Origin: Rhodospirillales bacterium
Lineage (GTDB): Bacteria; Pseudomonadota; Alphaproteobacteria; Rhodospirillales; Casp-alpha2
Assembly (NCBI GenBank): GCA_017640505.1
Contig: JAEPQO010000001.1
Coordinates: forward strand, 1,256,625 to 1,320,624
Direction: 5' to 3'
Length of the DNA stretch: 64,000 nt
In this document: positions 42,001 to 49,467 of the stretch, piece after piece
Numbering within the stretch: position 1 is the stretch's first letter
Layout: each line of letters begins with the position of its first letter
Position numbers and translations under genes: made by a program
The notes under the pieces: generated by a model
The model's input: only the letters and a program-made list of their open reading frames with translations
Told to the model about the DNA's origin: nothing
Databases searched by the model: none

Positions 42001-43116
42001 TTATCCCTTGTAATAGCGGTGTGGCTGAAACGGCATTTTGACGACGCTTGCCGGTACCATGTTCTTGCGAACGGCAAGTTCGAGCTGGGTGCCGGGTGCG
42101 GCGTGCTCCGCGCCGACATATCCCATTGCAATCGGTCCGCCGGCACTGGGTCCGAATCCGCCGGATGTGATCGTGCCGACGGCATCCCCGCCCGCTGCAT
42201 GAATGACGGTGCCATCGCGGGCAGGGGCGCGGCCTTCCGGCTGGATGCCGACCCGCTTGCGCTGCGGACCGTCGGCAAGCTCGCCGAGAATCCTTGCCGC
42301 GCCGGGGAAGTCACCGGCTTCGCGCCTGCGTTTCGAAATCGTCCAGGCGAGGCCTGCCTCGATGGGCGAGGTTTCCTCGTCAAGATCGTTACCGTAGAGG
42401 CAAAGTCCGGCTTCGAGCCTGAGCGTGTCGCGCGCACCAAGGCCGACCGGCATGACATCTGAATGATCGCAGAGCGCCTGCGCGATGGCTTCGATATTCC
42501 CGACCGGGATTGAGATCTCGTAACCGTCTTCGCCCGTGTATCCCGAGCGGGTCACGTGACAGGCAATGCCGCCGATATCGGTTTCAACGGCGCTCATGAA
42601 CGGCATCGCGGCGAGTGCCGGTGCCATGCCCGAGAGCACACCGGAGGCAGACGGCCCCTGCAACGCGATCAAGGCCCTGTTTTCGACAATTTCAAGCTCG
42701 GCCAGACCGGATGCTGCCTCGGCGATCATCGGCAGATCGATATGTTTTCTGGAAGCATTGACGACAATGAAAAGCCTGTCACCCCAGTTCGTCACAATCA
42801 GGTCGTCGACGATACCGCCGTCATCGTTCGTGATCATGGTGTAACGGCCGGTGCCCGGTTTCAGGGCCTGAATGTCACCCGGAACCAGTTTCTCGATGGC
42901 TTTGGCCGCATCAGCGCCGTGAAGCCACGCCTGTCCCATGTGCGAAACGTCGAACAGTCCCGCCTTGTCGCGTGTGTGCTTGTGTTCCTCGATAATGCCG
43001 GCCGGGTACTGCACCGGCATTTCATAACCCGCGAACGGCACCATTTTCGCACCCAGATGACGGTGAAATGCCGCCAAGGGTACGGTCTTCAAAGGTTGTC
43101 CGGTATCCTGTCCCAC
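42001..43116 (-). CDS. gcvT: Aminomethyltransferase (glycine cleavage T protein)
   Basis: A 371-residue tetrahydrofolate-dependent enzyme releasing ammonia and forming methylene-THF from the H-protein-bound intermediate. Conserved parts are LFDVSHMGQ (54-62), the catalytic Asp of GGIVDDLIV (Asp104 or Asp105), SGYTGEDGYEI and GLGARDTLRLEAGLCLYG. It is the first gene of the operon, behind a tandem glycine riboswitch. Confidence 0.97.
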   Translation of the reverse strand: MGQDTGQPLKTVPLAAFHRHLGAKMVPFAGYEMPVQYPAGIIEEHKHTRDKAGLFDVSHMGQAWLHGADAAKAIEKLVPGDIQALKPGTGRYTMITNDDGGIVDDLIVTNWGDRLFIVVNASRKHIDLPMIAEAASGLAELEIVENRALIALQGPSASGVLSGMAPALAAMPFMSAVETDIGGIACHVTRSGYTGEDGYEISIPVGNIEAIAQALCDHSDVMPVGLGARDTLRLEAGLCLYGNDLDEETSPIEAGLAWTISKRRREAGDFPGAARILGELADGPQRKRVGIQPEGRAPARDGTVIHAAGGDAVGTITSGGFGPSAGGPIAMGYVGAEHAAPGTQLELAVRKNMVPASVVKMPFQPHRYYKG

Positions 43117-43189
43117 ATGGGTCCCCTTATTGCAGATGGCCGCTTTTAGCAGACCAAAGGCGTCATGCCGATTGGTCGCTCAAAGCGCC

Positions 43190-43378
43190 CCCTCTGTCTC
43201 GGAACCTGAAAGTGTCACCTGCCAAATACAACAAGCCGGTTTACATCTTCGGTGGGCGTGGGCGTTGCCACATCCGCTTTCCAGAGCCTCAACCCGCTGC
43301 GGTCCTTTTGCCTGAGAGATTCCGGGGCGGTTGCTCCTTCGGCGCCGGCATATATCGCCGGTCTCTCCCACAGCGGTG
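43190..43378 (-). ncRNA. Tandem glycine riboswitch (two aptamers) upstream of gcvT
   Basis: On the minus strand, aptamer I (43377 to 43292) has closing stem ACCGCTG/CAGCGGGT, GGGAGAG, GCCGAAGGAGCAA and CTCTCAGGCAAAAGGACC. Aptamer II (about 43289 to 43191) has CTCTGGAAAG, the CCACCGAAG bulge, GTAAACC, CTTTCAGG and CAGAG. These are the conserved elements of the glycine riboswitch (gcvT element) in its cooperative tandem form, with a short linker. About 75 bases separate it from the gcvT start, room for a switching stem. This fully accounts for most of the 330-base gap 43117-43446. Confidence 0.95.
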
Positions 43379-43403
43379 TGACGAGGAACTCGTCTCGGTG
43401 GCG

Positions 43404-43432
43404 ATCATTGCAGAAGCGATTAAAGGGGTCAA
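43404..43432 (-). promoter_or_regulatory. Probable promoter of the gcv operon
   Basis: On the minus strand TTGACC (43432-43427) is a close match to the -35 box and AATGAT (43409-43404) a fair -10 box, with 17 bases between. It would start transcription near 43397, about 20 bases before the first riboswitch aptamer, which is where a leader would be expected to begin. Confidence 0.55.
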
Positions 43433-43446
43433 CCGGCGCCGGCCAG

Positions 43447-44022
43447 CTATTGCAGGCGGTCGCGAATGGCTTTTCGGTTGAATTCGACCTGTTCCTTCGT
43501 GAGCTCGAATCCGCTGTAGATTCGATAATAATTGCTCCGGATATCAGGTGTTATCGGCAGGTCGATCGATGTCGGCGGGGCGAGGGCGAGTACTTGCGTC
43601 TTGTTGCCCTCGAACGAGATATCGATGCGGAGTGGTTCCCGGTAGAGAATCTTTTTGTCCGGGTCCGTCACCACCACGAAATAGGGCAGCGTAGAGGTGT
43701 TCGTATCGTTGGCGGGCCCCATTTCAGCTGCAAACACCGGCGAAACCTCGACAATCAGTTTTCCCGAATTGGTGTCGTTGTCGATATCGGAGGTGCATCC
43801 AAGCCGCATCTCGCCGATCTGGGCGCGCACCAGAACATCCGTCAAATCCCGTCCCGGCCCGTCGCGGAACTGGGTTAACGTCGCGGCCTCTTCAAGAATG
43901 AAATAATTAGGACACTTCAAGACAATCGGTTCATCGGTGAACGGCAGGCGAGCGCCGCATGCCGAAAGCGATGCGGCGGCCAGTAGAAGTGCGAAGAACG
44001 TGATCACCCGCCCGCAAAGCAT
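43447..44022 (-). CDS. Lipoprotein of unknown function
   Basis: A 191-residue lipoprotein: the signal VITFFALLLAAASLSAC ends in an LSAC lipobox (Cys22). The mature part begins ARLPFTDEPIVLKCPNYFIL and continues with a beta-rich region (SGKLIVEVSPVFAAEMGPAN, LPYFVVVTDPDKKILYRE). I do not recognise the family; the style resembles small periplasmic beta-sandwich proteins. GAGG lies 7 bases before the ATG. It sits 118 bases downstream of the PG-binding protein gene in the same direction, which may hint at an envelope role. Confidence 0.75.
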   Translation of the reverse strand: MLCGRVITFFALLLAAASLSACGARLPFTDEPIVLKCPNYFILEEAATLTQFRDGPGRDLTDVLVRAQIGEMRLGCTSDIDNDTNSGKLIVEVSPVFAAEMGPANDTNTSTLPYFVVVTDPDKKILYREPLRIDISFEGNKTQVLALAPPTSIDLPITPDIRSNYYRIYSGFELTKEQVEFNRKAIRDRLQ

Positions 44023-44140
44023 AAAGCCACCTCGATGTGTCCGGTGTTCGCGCATCCGGCGTTTCACCCCGTTTCGTCGTCTGGTATGGCGGAATGTAAA
44101 GGACGCCGGGCAAGGCGACAAGCAGAGGACTCGTTCGCGG

Positions 44141-45913
44141 TCAGGGAATATCTGCCGACCGCCCGCGACCTGGGTCGACGAGGCTAATGAGGGTTGCGGC
44201 GAGTTTCGCAAGGGTACGCGAGCGGCTCCACGCATTGTCGATATTACGTGCGATCGCGATTCCGCGCTCAAAGGCGCGCCAACCGGCTTCGTTCTCGTCG
44301 GAGATGGCGTGGCCCTCGGCAATATCGGCAAACATCCAGACCCGGCTGAGGTCACCGGTGACTTCGTCGGTTGCTTTCTGGGCGAGTTCTTCGGTCTGCT
44401 CCCATCCGTCGTCCCCGACGACACGCTGCCGGGCCGCGATGAGCCACAAGGTATGGGCGTTGAGCCGCCGGTCCTCGATCATCCCGGCAGCATCGATGGC
44501 GCGTTTGGCTGCTGTCTTGAAGGAATTCATGCTGGCGGCGTCCTGCGCTGCCGTGCCGCCGTGTACTTGCGTCAGGGCGAGCGCGATGCGGCTCACGGCG
44601 AACGACCGTGCATAGGGACGGTCGATATGTTCAATGGCGGCAAATGCCAGTTCCAGCGTCGTGTCCGCGTCGCTGATCCGGCCGGCCTGAGCCTGTGCCA
44701 GGGCGATTCGCCCCAGCAAAACGGCGCGGTAGCGAACGTTTTCGATCCCGGACGCCGTGGCGAGAGCCGCCGCAGCGTCCCCGGCACGTGCCTGCGCTTC
44801 GGCGGCTGACATCAGCACGGGAATCCGGTCGGACGGACTGGTCACCGATTCCAGCATTTCCAGCGCACGCGCGGTTTCTTCCATTTCGGCGAGCGCCGAA
44901 GCGACATGCCTGATGCCGGCGCTCTTCGAGCTGTCGCGTGGCAGATTGCGCGCCGCGTTCTCGGCAATCTTGAGTTCCGTTTCTGCATCGTCGCGTGCGC
45001 CGGCCCCCGCATAAAGGACGGCTGCGCGGGTGCGAATAGCAATCTGTTTCAATACATCGCCGATGTTCGACAAATCGGACAGCAGCCGTGCCAGGGAATT
45101 ACGCGCATCGTCGAAGTCGCCACGCCGGACCTGGATGGCTGCAATGGCGGCAAATGCGTCGGCCTGTTTTTCGAAATCCGGAATGATGGCTGCCGCAGCC
45201 ATGGCGTCTTCGGGGCGACCAGCTGCCGCCTGCGCTTCGGCAATATCCCGAAGAGCGACCATCACAAGCCGCGGATCCTTGATTCGTGCCGCCGTTTCCA
45301 TCGCCTTGTCGCCGAGGCCGGCCCGGGCCTCGGCAATCAGAATTTCTCCGAGCGCCCAATCCCGTAGCTCCGCCTTGGCAATGGCCTTGGCGCTCTCCAG
45401 GGCTTCGGCAAGGAGGCAGCGTGTCGTCGGCGCATCAAAGCACGTGGCGCTGTCTCGGGTTGGGTCGGCAGCCTCATCGACGCGGGCATCCTTCATCAGA
45501 TCACGGGTCGCCGGGTGGCTCATCAGCTTGGAGCGCGCGTCCTTGATACTTTCCGATCGCGCATCCTCGAGCTGACGCATGAGCTTGCGGACGCCGACGT
45601 CGTATTCGAGCTTGCCGACCAGATCGAGCGTAATGCGTCCGGTGGTGTCGAGGCCCTTGGCGCGCTGGTAAATGCGGATCGCGGCCTCAGTCGAACGATC
45701 GAGAACGCCGTCGTCGGGGCCCAGGTACAGACCGAGTTTGGATAATGCCTTTTGGGCCCGGCGGACAAGTGGGCTTTCCTGAATTCGGGCCGCTGCCGTG
45801 GGTTGTTCATCCAGCGGCGGTAGCGCCGCGCGCGCGGTGACGGGGACGGCAGCAGCAATGGCGGCCGACACGACCAGAGGCAACCCGTAAGTGACGAACC
45901 CGGTTTTGAGCAT
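44141..45913 (-). CDS. Exported peptidoglycan-binding-domain protein with helical (TPR/Sel1-like) repeats
   Basis: A 590-residue protein with a signal peptide (GLPLVVSAAIAAAVPVTARA), a PG_binding_1-like module at about 48-105 (VRRAQKALSKLGLYLGPDDG, STEAAIRIYQRAKGL), and a long alpha-solenoid from about 165 to 570 built of A-rich helix pairs (for example DWALGEILIAEARAGLGDKA and VMVALRDIAEAQAAAGRPED). It is likely periplasmic and may bind cell wall through the N-terminal module and partners through the repeats. No catalytic residues seen. There is no clear ribosome site before the ATG 45913. Function unknown. Confidence 0.85.
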   Translation of the reverse strand: MLKTGFVTYGLPLVVSAAIAAAVPVTARAALPPLDEQPTAAARIQESPLVRRAQKALSKLGLYLGPDDGVLDRSTEAAIRIYQRAKGLDTTGRITLDLVGKLEYDVGVRKLMRQLEDARSESIKDARSKLMSHPATRDLMKDARVDEAADPTRDSATCFDAPTTRCLLAEALESAKAIAKAELRDWALGEILIAEARAGLGDKAMETAARIKDPRLVMVALRDIAEAQAAAGRPEDAMAAAAIIPDFEKQADAFAAIAAIQVRRGDFDDARNSLARLLSDLSNIGDVLKQIAIRTRAAVLYAGAGARDDAETELKIAENAARNLPRDSSKSAGIRHVASALAEMEETARALEMLESVTSPSDRIPVLMSAAEAQARAGDAAAALATASGIENVRYRAVLLGRIALAQAQAGRISDADTTLELAFAAIEHIDRPYARSFAVSRIALALTQVHGGTAAQDAASMNSFKTAAKRAIDAAGMIEDRRLNAHTLWLIAARQRVVGDDGWEQTEELAQKATDEVTGDLSRVWMFADIAEGHAISDENEAGWRAFERGIAIARNIDNAWSRSRTLAKLAATLISLVDPGRGRSADIP

Positions 45914-46034
45914 AAGCTTAGATCGTACTCGGCTGAATTTCGGACCAAGCCCATTATAGATGATTTTTGGGCAAATCGGCGCGCCTGTGCGATGCGCGCT
46001 TGGCGTTCCGGGCGTGAGCCCTTAAAACGCCGGA

Positions 46035-46997
46035 ATGGCGGTTTACACGGAAATCGACGACGATGCACTGATTGACTTCATTGCCGGTTACGACATCGGC
46101 GAAGTGCTGTCGTGCAAGGGCATCGCCGAAGGCATCGAAAATTCAAACTTCATCGTCACGACGACCACGGGGCCCTACATCCTGACGCTCTATGAAAAAC
46201 GGGTGCGGATCGAGGATCTGCCGTTTTTTCTGGGCCTGATGGATCATGCGGCTGCGCACGGGATTCCGTGCCCCGTTCCATTGCGGACGACAGCCGGGGA
46301 AACACTGCGCGAGCTTGCCGACCGTCCCGCAGCCGTCGTGAGTTTTCTCGCTGGCATGTGGCCGCGACGGCCGACGGCGGAGCATTGCCGTGAAGTGGGC
46401 GAGGCGCTGGCGCGTTTTCACCTGGCGGCCGACGGGTTTCAGATGCGGCGCGAGAATGCGCTTGGCCCGACGGCGTGGCGGGAATTGATCGAGGCTTCCG
46501 GTGACGGGGCAGACGAGGTTAAACCGGGTCTTGCCGCAAGCCTCTCAGGGACTCTCGACAGTCTTTTGGCCGATTGGCCCGACGAATTGCCGACCGGTGT
46601 CATTCATGCCGACCTGTTTCCGGACAATGTATTTTTCAGGTCCGAGCATCTGTCCGGGCTGATCGACTTCTATTTCGCATGCAACGATATTTTGGCTTAT
46701 GACATTGCCGTCTGCCTGAACGCGTGGTGTTTCGAACCAGACCTCAGTTTCAATGTCACCAAGGCACGGCGCCTGCTGCGCGGCTACCAAGGCGTGCGGC
46801 CGTTGGCGCGTGCGGAAATCGAGGCCATGCCGTTGTTGGCGCAGGGGGCAGCGATGCGTTTTCTGGTGACGCGGCTCTATGACTGGCTGCATACGCCCGA
46901 GGATGCGTTCGTGACGCCCAAGGACCCGGTCGAATACATTAAGAGGCTTGAGTTTCATCAAGGCGTGAGAGGGCCGGAATCCTATGGCATCGACTGA
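46035..46997 (+). CDS. thrB: Homoserine kinase (APH-fold, ThrB2 type)
   Basis: A 320-residue kinase with an aminoglycoside-phosphotransferase fold, the form of homoserine kinase found in alphaproteobacteria and pseudomonads. The start [20 protein letters not shown], the ATP region [12 protein letters not shown], catalytic [11 protein letters not shown] and metal-binding [10 protein letters not shown] are all present. It phosphorylates homoserine for threonine synthesis; ThrC is encoded at 58642. Its end overlaps rnhA by 14 bases, the usual thrB-rnhA arrangement. Confidence 0.95.
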   Translation: MAVYTEIDDDALIDFIAGYDIGEVLSCKGIAEGIENSNFIVTTTTGPYILTLYEKRVRIEDLPFFLGLMDHAAAHGIPCPVPLRTTAGETLRELADRPAAVVSFLAGMWPRRPTAEHCREVGEALARFHLAADGFQMRRENALGPTAWRELIEASGDGADEVKPGLAASLSGTLDSLLADWPDELPTGVIHADLFPDNVFFRSEHLSGLIDFYFACNDILAYDIAVCLNAWCFEPDLSFNVTKARRLLRGYQGVRPLARAEIEAMPLLAQGAAMRFLVTRLYDWLHTPEDAFVTPKDPVEYIKRLEFHQGVRGPESYGID

Positions 46998-47448
46998 CAT
47001 GGCGGCGGATGCCATCGAAATTTTCACTGATGGCGCATGTTCCGGCAATCCGGGCCCCGGCGGCTGGGGGGCGATTCTGCGCTGGAAAGGGCACGAAAAG
47101 GAGCTCTACGGCGGCGAGGCGCCGACCACCAACAATCGCATGGAGCTGATGGCCGCGATCCGGGCGCTTGAGAGCCTGAAGCGACCGTCCCATGTGGTGC
47201 TGACGACGGACAGCACGTACGTGAAGGACGGGATTACGTCCTGGATCCACGGCTGGAAGCGTAACGGCTGGAAAACCGCTGCGAAGAAACCGGTGAAGAA
47301 TGAAGATCTCTGGCGCCGGCTGGATGAGGCGCTGGCGGCGCACGATGTCGATTGGCGCTGGGTCAAAGGGCACGCCGGCCATCCGGAAAATGAGCGCGCC
47401 GATGAACTGGCGCGCCAAGGCGTGGCCGAAGCCGCGGAATCCGCATAA
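46984..47448 (+). CDS. rnhA: Ribonuclease HI
   Basis: A 154-residue RNase H that degrades RNA in RNA:DNA hybrids. The four metal-binding acidic residues are Asp16 (IFTDGACS), Glu54 (NRMEL), Asp76 (TTDSTYV) and Asp140 (ERADEL); His and the basic handle (WKRNGWKT) are also there. It overlaps thrB by 14 bases and ends at a hairpin. Confidence 0.97.
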   Translation: MASTDMAADAIEIFTDGACSGNPGPGGWGAILRWKGHEKELYGGEAPTTNNRMELMAAIRALESLKRPSHVVLTTDSTYVKDGITSWIHGWKRNGWKTAAKKPVKNEDLWRRLDEALAAHDVDWRWVKGHAGHPENERADELARQGVAEAAESA

Positions 47449-47485
47449 AAAAAGGACACGATTGTTTGGGGCAATCGTGTCCTTT
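47447..47485 (-). terminator. Intrinsic terminator (minus strand) at the end of the 56-residue gene
   Basis: A 14-bp stem AAAGGACACGATTG (47451-47464) with its complement (47472-47485) and a 7-base loop. On the minus strand it is followed by a run of T (complement of A at 47447-47453), so it terminates leftward transcription strongly; rightward (rnhA) it has only three T and is weak. It lies about 65 bases after the stop of the small gene at 47551. Confidence 0.8.
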
Positions 47486-47550
47486 GAGGGCCCCGTCAAT
47501 GCGCTTCGCGAGGGAGGTCGCGTTGCTGACGGGAGATTTCAGGGTTGAAA

Positions 47551-47721
47551 TCAGGCGTGGCCGAGGCTCCAGCGCATCCGCTGTGCGGCATCTTGCGCAT
47601 TGTTGGAACCGGACTGAAATTCGCGGCCTTTGACTTCGCCGGCGACCGGGTTGCCCCAGCGGTCACGCGTGGCGGTTTGGCCAGGGAACCAGTTGATACC
47701 GTTTTGCTTGCTGTTGAACAT
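47551..47721 (-). CDS. Unrecognised 56-residue protein gene
   Basis: The 429-base gap between rnhA and the lysR gene contains this short frame, MFNSKQNGINWFPGQTATRD onwards, ending WSLGHA. Support: a GAGG site 8 bases before the ATG 47721, third-position G or C in 42 of 56 codons as in neighbouring genes, and a strong minus-strand terminator 66 bases downstream. The protein is polar and glycine/asparagine-rich, without a signal or transmembrane helix. I do not recognise it. An alternative longer antisense frame (47496-47828) has a poor composition and no ribosome site. Confidence 0.65.
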   Translation of the reverse strand: MFNSKQNGINWFPGQTATRDRWGNPVAGEVKGREFQSGSNNAQDAAQRMRWSLGHA

Positions 47722-47822
47722 GTGCTTATCCTCATGTCTGGCCCGAGCAGTTCGGGCTGAAACTTTCTGTAAGCATATGTACGCCTGACCTTTTCAGAGC
47801 ACAAAGGATAGTTTTTCATTCT

Positions 47823-47857
47823 ATGCATGAGTATTTATTCATGTATAATTCATGCAT
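47823..47857. promoter_or_regulatory. Inverted and direct ATGCATGA/TTCATG repeats before lysR
   Basis: ATGCATGA (47823-47830) and TCATGCAT (47850-47857) form an 8-bp inverted repeat spaced by 19 bases; further TTCATG half sites (47838-47843 and 47849-47854) lie between them. This sits 20 bases upstream of the LysR gene and is a likely autoregulatory operator. Confidence 0.5.
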
Positions 47858-47877
47858 GAACGACCCGGGAACATGAA

Positions 47878-48837
47878 ATGCCGCACCTGCCACCCATCGC
47901 CGCGTTGCGTGCCCTCGCCGCCGCCGCCCGCCACCTGAGCTTTACGAAGGCGGCCCAGGAGCTGAACGTCACGCAGAGCGCGGTCAGCCATCAGATTCGC
48001 CATATCGAGGAATTGTGGGACATCCAGCTTTTCGAACGCAGGCCGCGGCAGCTGCTTCTCACGCCGGCGGGCGAGGAACTGTCGGGCATCGTCAATGACT
48101 TCATTGAAGATCTCAGCAAGGCGCTCGAGGACCTGAAGGCGGAAGAGGGACACACGGCTCTCCGGGTCGAGATGCTGCCGTCGCTGGCCGTGAAGTGGCT
48201 TGTGCCGCGCCTGCAGGAATTTCGCATCGAACACCCCGAGGTGGACGTGTGGCTATCCACGCGCCAGGACATCAGGCCCTCGCTCAGCAGCAACCTGGAT
48301 GCGGTCATCACGCTTGGTGACGGACAGTATCCGGGGTTTGCGTCTTACGAACTGATGCGGGATTACGTGATTCCGGTGGCCCGGCCACGGTTGCTGGAGG
48401 AATACGGCATGCCCGAAACGCCGGCGGACTTGTGCCGGCTGCCGTTGCTGCTTCGCCATTCCGGTGTGCTGTCACCCGGTTGGGAGTACTGGTTCGATTT
48501 TACCGGTGTGCCGCCGGAAGTTTATCATCCGGCCTTGCGCGAAGGGACGCGGTTTCCCGACACGAACATGGCGATCCAGGCGGCGTTCGAGGGGCAGGGC
48601 GTCGCACTCGCCCGGAGTGCGCATGTGTGGGAGGATCTGCAGACAGGGCGGCTGGTGCGTCTTTTCGACGTCCACTGCCCGTCCGACGTTTCGGTCTATT
48701 TCGTGTGCCGTCAGGAACAGGTGGACCGGCCTGCGCTGGTCGCGTTTCGGGACTGGTTGTTGAAGGAAGCCCGGGAGTCCCAGATGGCGTTCGATGCGGC
48801 GGAGACGGATCCGCCCAAAAAAGCGGCTGGCAAGTAA
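47878..48837 (+). CDS. LysR-family regulator (GcvA-like)
   Basis: A 319-residue LysR protein. The start LPPIAALRALAAAARHLSFT, KAAQELNVTQSAVSHQIRHI, and the late stretches PGWEYWFDFTG and FPDTNMAIQAAFEGQGVALA are the GcvA pattern. GcvA in enteric bacteria controls the gcv operon, which here lies about 4 kb away under a glycine riboswitch; a link is possible but not shown, as GcvA-like proteins regulate many operons. Its own upstream repeats suggest autoregulation. Convergent with the peroxiredoxin gene. Confidence 0.9.
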   Translation: MPHLPPIAALRALAAAARHLSFTKAAQELNVTQSAVSHQIRHIEELWDIQLFERRPRQLLLTPAGEELSGIVNDFIEDLSKALEDLKAEEGHTALRVEMLPSLAVKWLVPRLQEFRIEHPEVDVWLSTRQDIRPSLSSNLDAVITLGDGQYPGFASYELMRDYVIPVARPRLLEEYGMPETPADLCRLPLLLRHSGVLSPGWEYWFDFTGVPPEVYHPALREGTRFPDTNMAIQAAFEGQGVALARSAHVWEDLQTGRLVRLFDVHCPSDVSVYFVCRQEQVDRPALVAFRDWLLKEARESQMAFDAAETDPPKKAAGK

Positions 48838-48840
48838 CCG

Positions 48841-48864
48841 GGGCGCCGCCCGAAGGCGGCGCCC
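48841..48864. terminator. Strong GC hairpin between convergent lysR and peroxiredoxin genes
   Basis: GGGCGCCGCC (48841-48850) pairs perfectly with GGCGGCGCCC (48855-48864) around a CGAA loop. There is no T-run on either strand, so it may act as a roadblock or transcript-end stabiliser rather than a classical terminator. Confidence 0.6.
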
Positions 48865-48874
48865 GCGGTGGATA

Positions 48875-49354
48875 TCAGATCTCGCTCAGCATCGTTTCGG
48901 CACTGGTCTTTTCAAACGTGCCTTCGTCGATGTGCATGTTGGTTACGGTGCCGTCATCGACGACCATAGAGAAACGCTGGCAACGTATGCCCAGCCCACG
49001 ATCAGTCAGGTCGAGCTCGAGACCGGTCGCCTTGGCGAAATTGGCGGAGCCGTCGGCCAGCATCGTCACGGCATCGCCGACGCCCTGATCCTTGCCCCAG
49101 GCGCCCATGACGAACGGGTCGTTGACGGACACACAGGCGATGGCGTCGATGCCCTTGGCCTTCAGTGCATCTGCGTTGGCGACGAAGCCAGGCAGGTGCT
49201 TGGCGGAGCAGGTCGGGGTAAAGGCACCAGGCACGCCGAAAATGGCGACTTTCTTGCCGGCAAAAAATTCATCGGTCGCGACGGCGCCCGGGCCGTCTTC
49301 GGTCATGACGTTGAGCGTAACGCTCGGAATTTTGTCTCCCACCTTGATGGTCAT
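48875..49354 (-). CDS. Peroxiredoxin (Prx5 type)
   Basis: A 159-residue thiol peroxidase. The peroxidatic Cys49 lies in PGAFTPTCS. Further Cys at 74 and 124 could act as resolving residue, as in atypical 2-Cys Prx5. It probably reduces hydrogen peroxide and alkyl peroxides with glutaredoxin or thioredoxin as donor. The strand VSVNDPFVMGAWGKDQG is characteristic of the Prx5 branch. Located directly downstream (113 bases) of a DsbD-like gene in the same direction, which may relate to thiol chemistry. Confidence 0.94.
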   Translation of the reverse strand: MTIKVGDKIPSVTLNVMTEDGPGAVATDEFFAGKKVAIFGVPGAFTPTCSAKHLPGFVANADALKAKGIDAIACVSVNDPFVMGAWGKDQGVGDAVTMLADGSANFAKATGLELDLTDRGLGIRCQRFSMVVDDGTVTNMHIDEGTFEKTSAETMLSEI

Positions 49355-49467
49355 ACGTTCTCTCCCGGAGATAGAGGTTCAAAAAAATGCATTTGGCCGT
49401 TCGCTGCGGCGTCCTCATGAGATAGGCACAAACCCGACCGTTGCAAAGGCTTTTTCGTGGATCGTGC

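Noticed and set aside
47496-47828. Minus-strand frame of 110 codons overlapping the 56-residue gene
   Set aside because: Different frame, no ribosome site, and basic, low-complexity composition; the shorter frame has better support.
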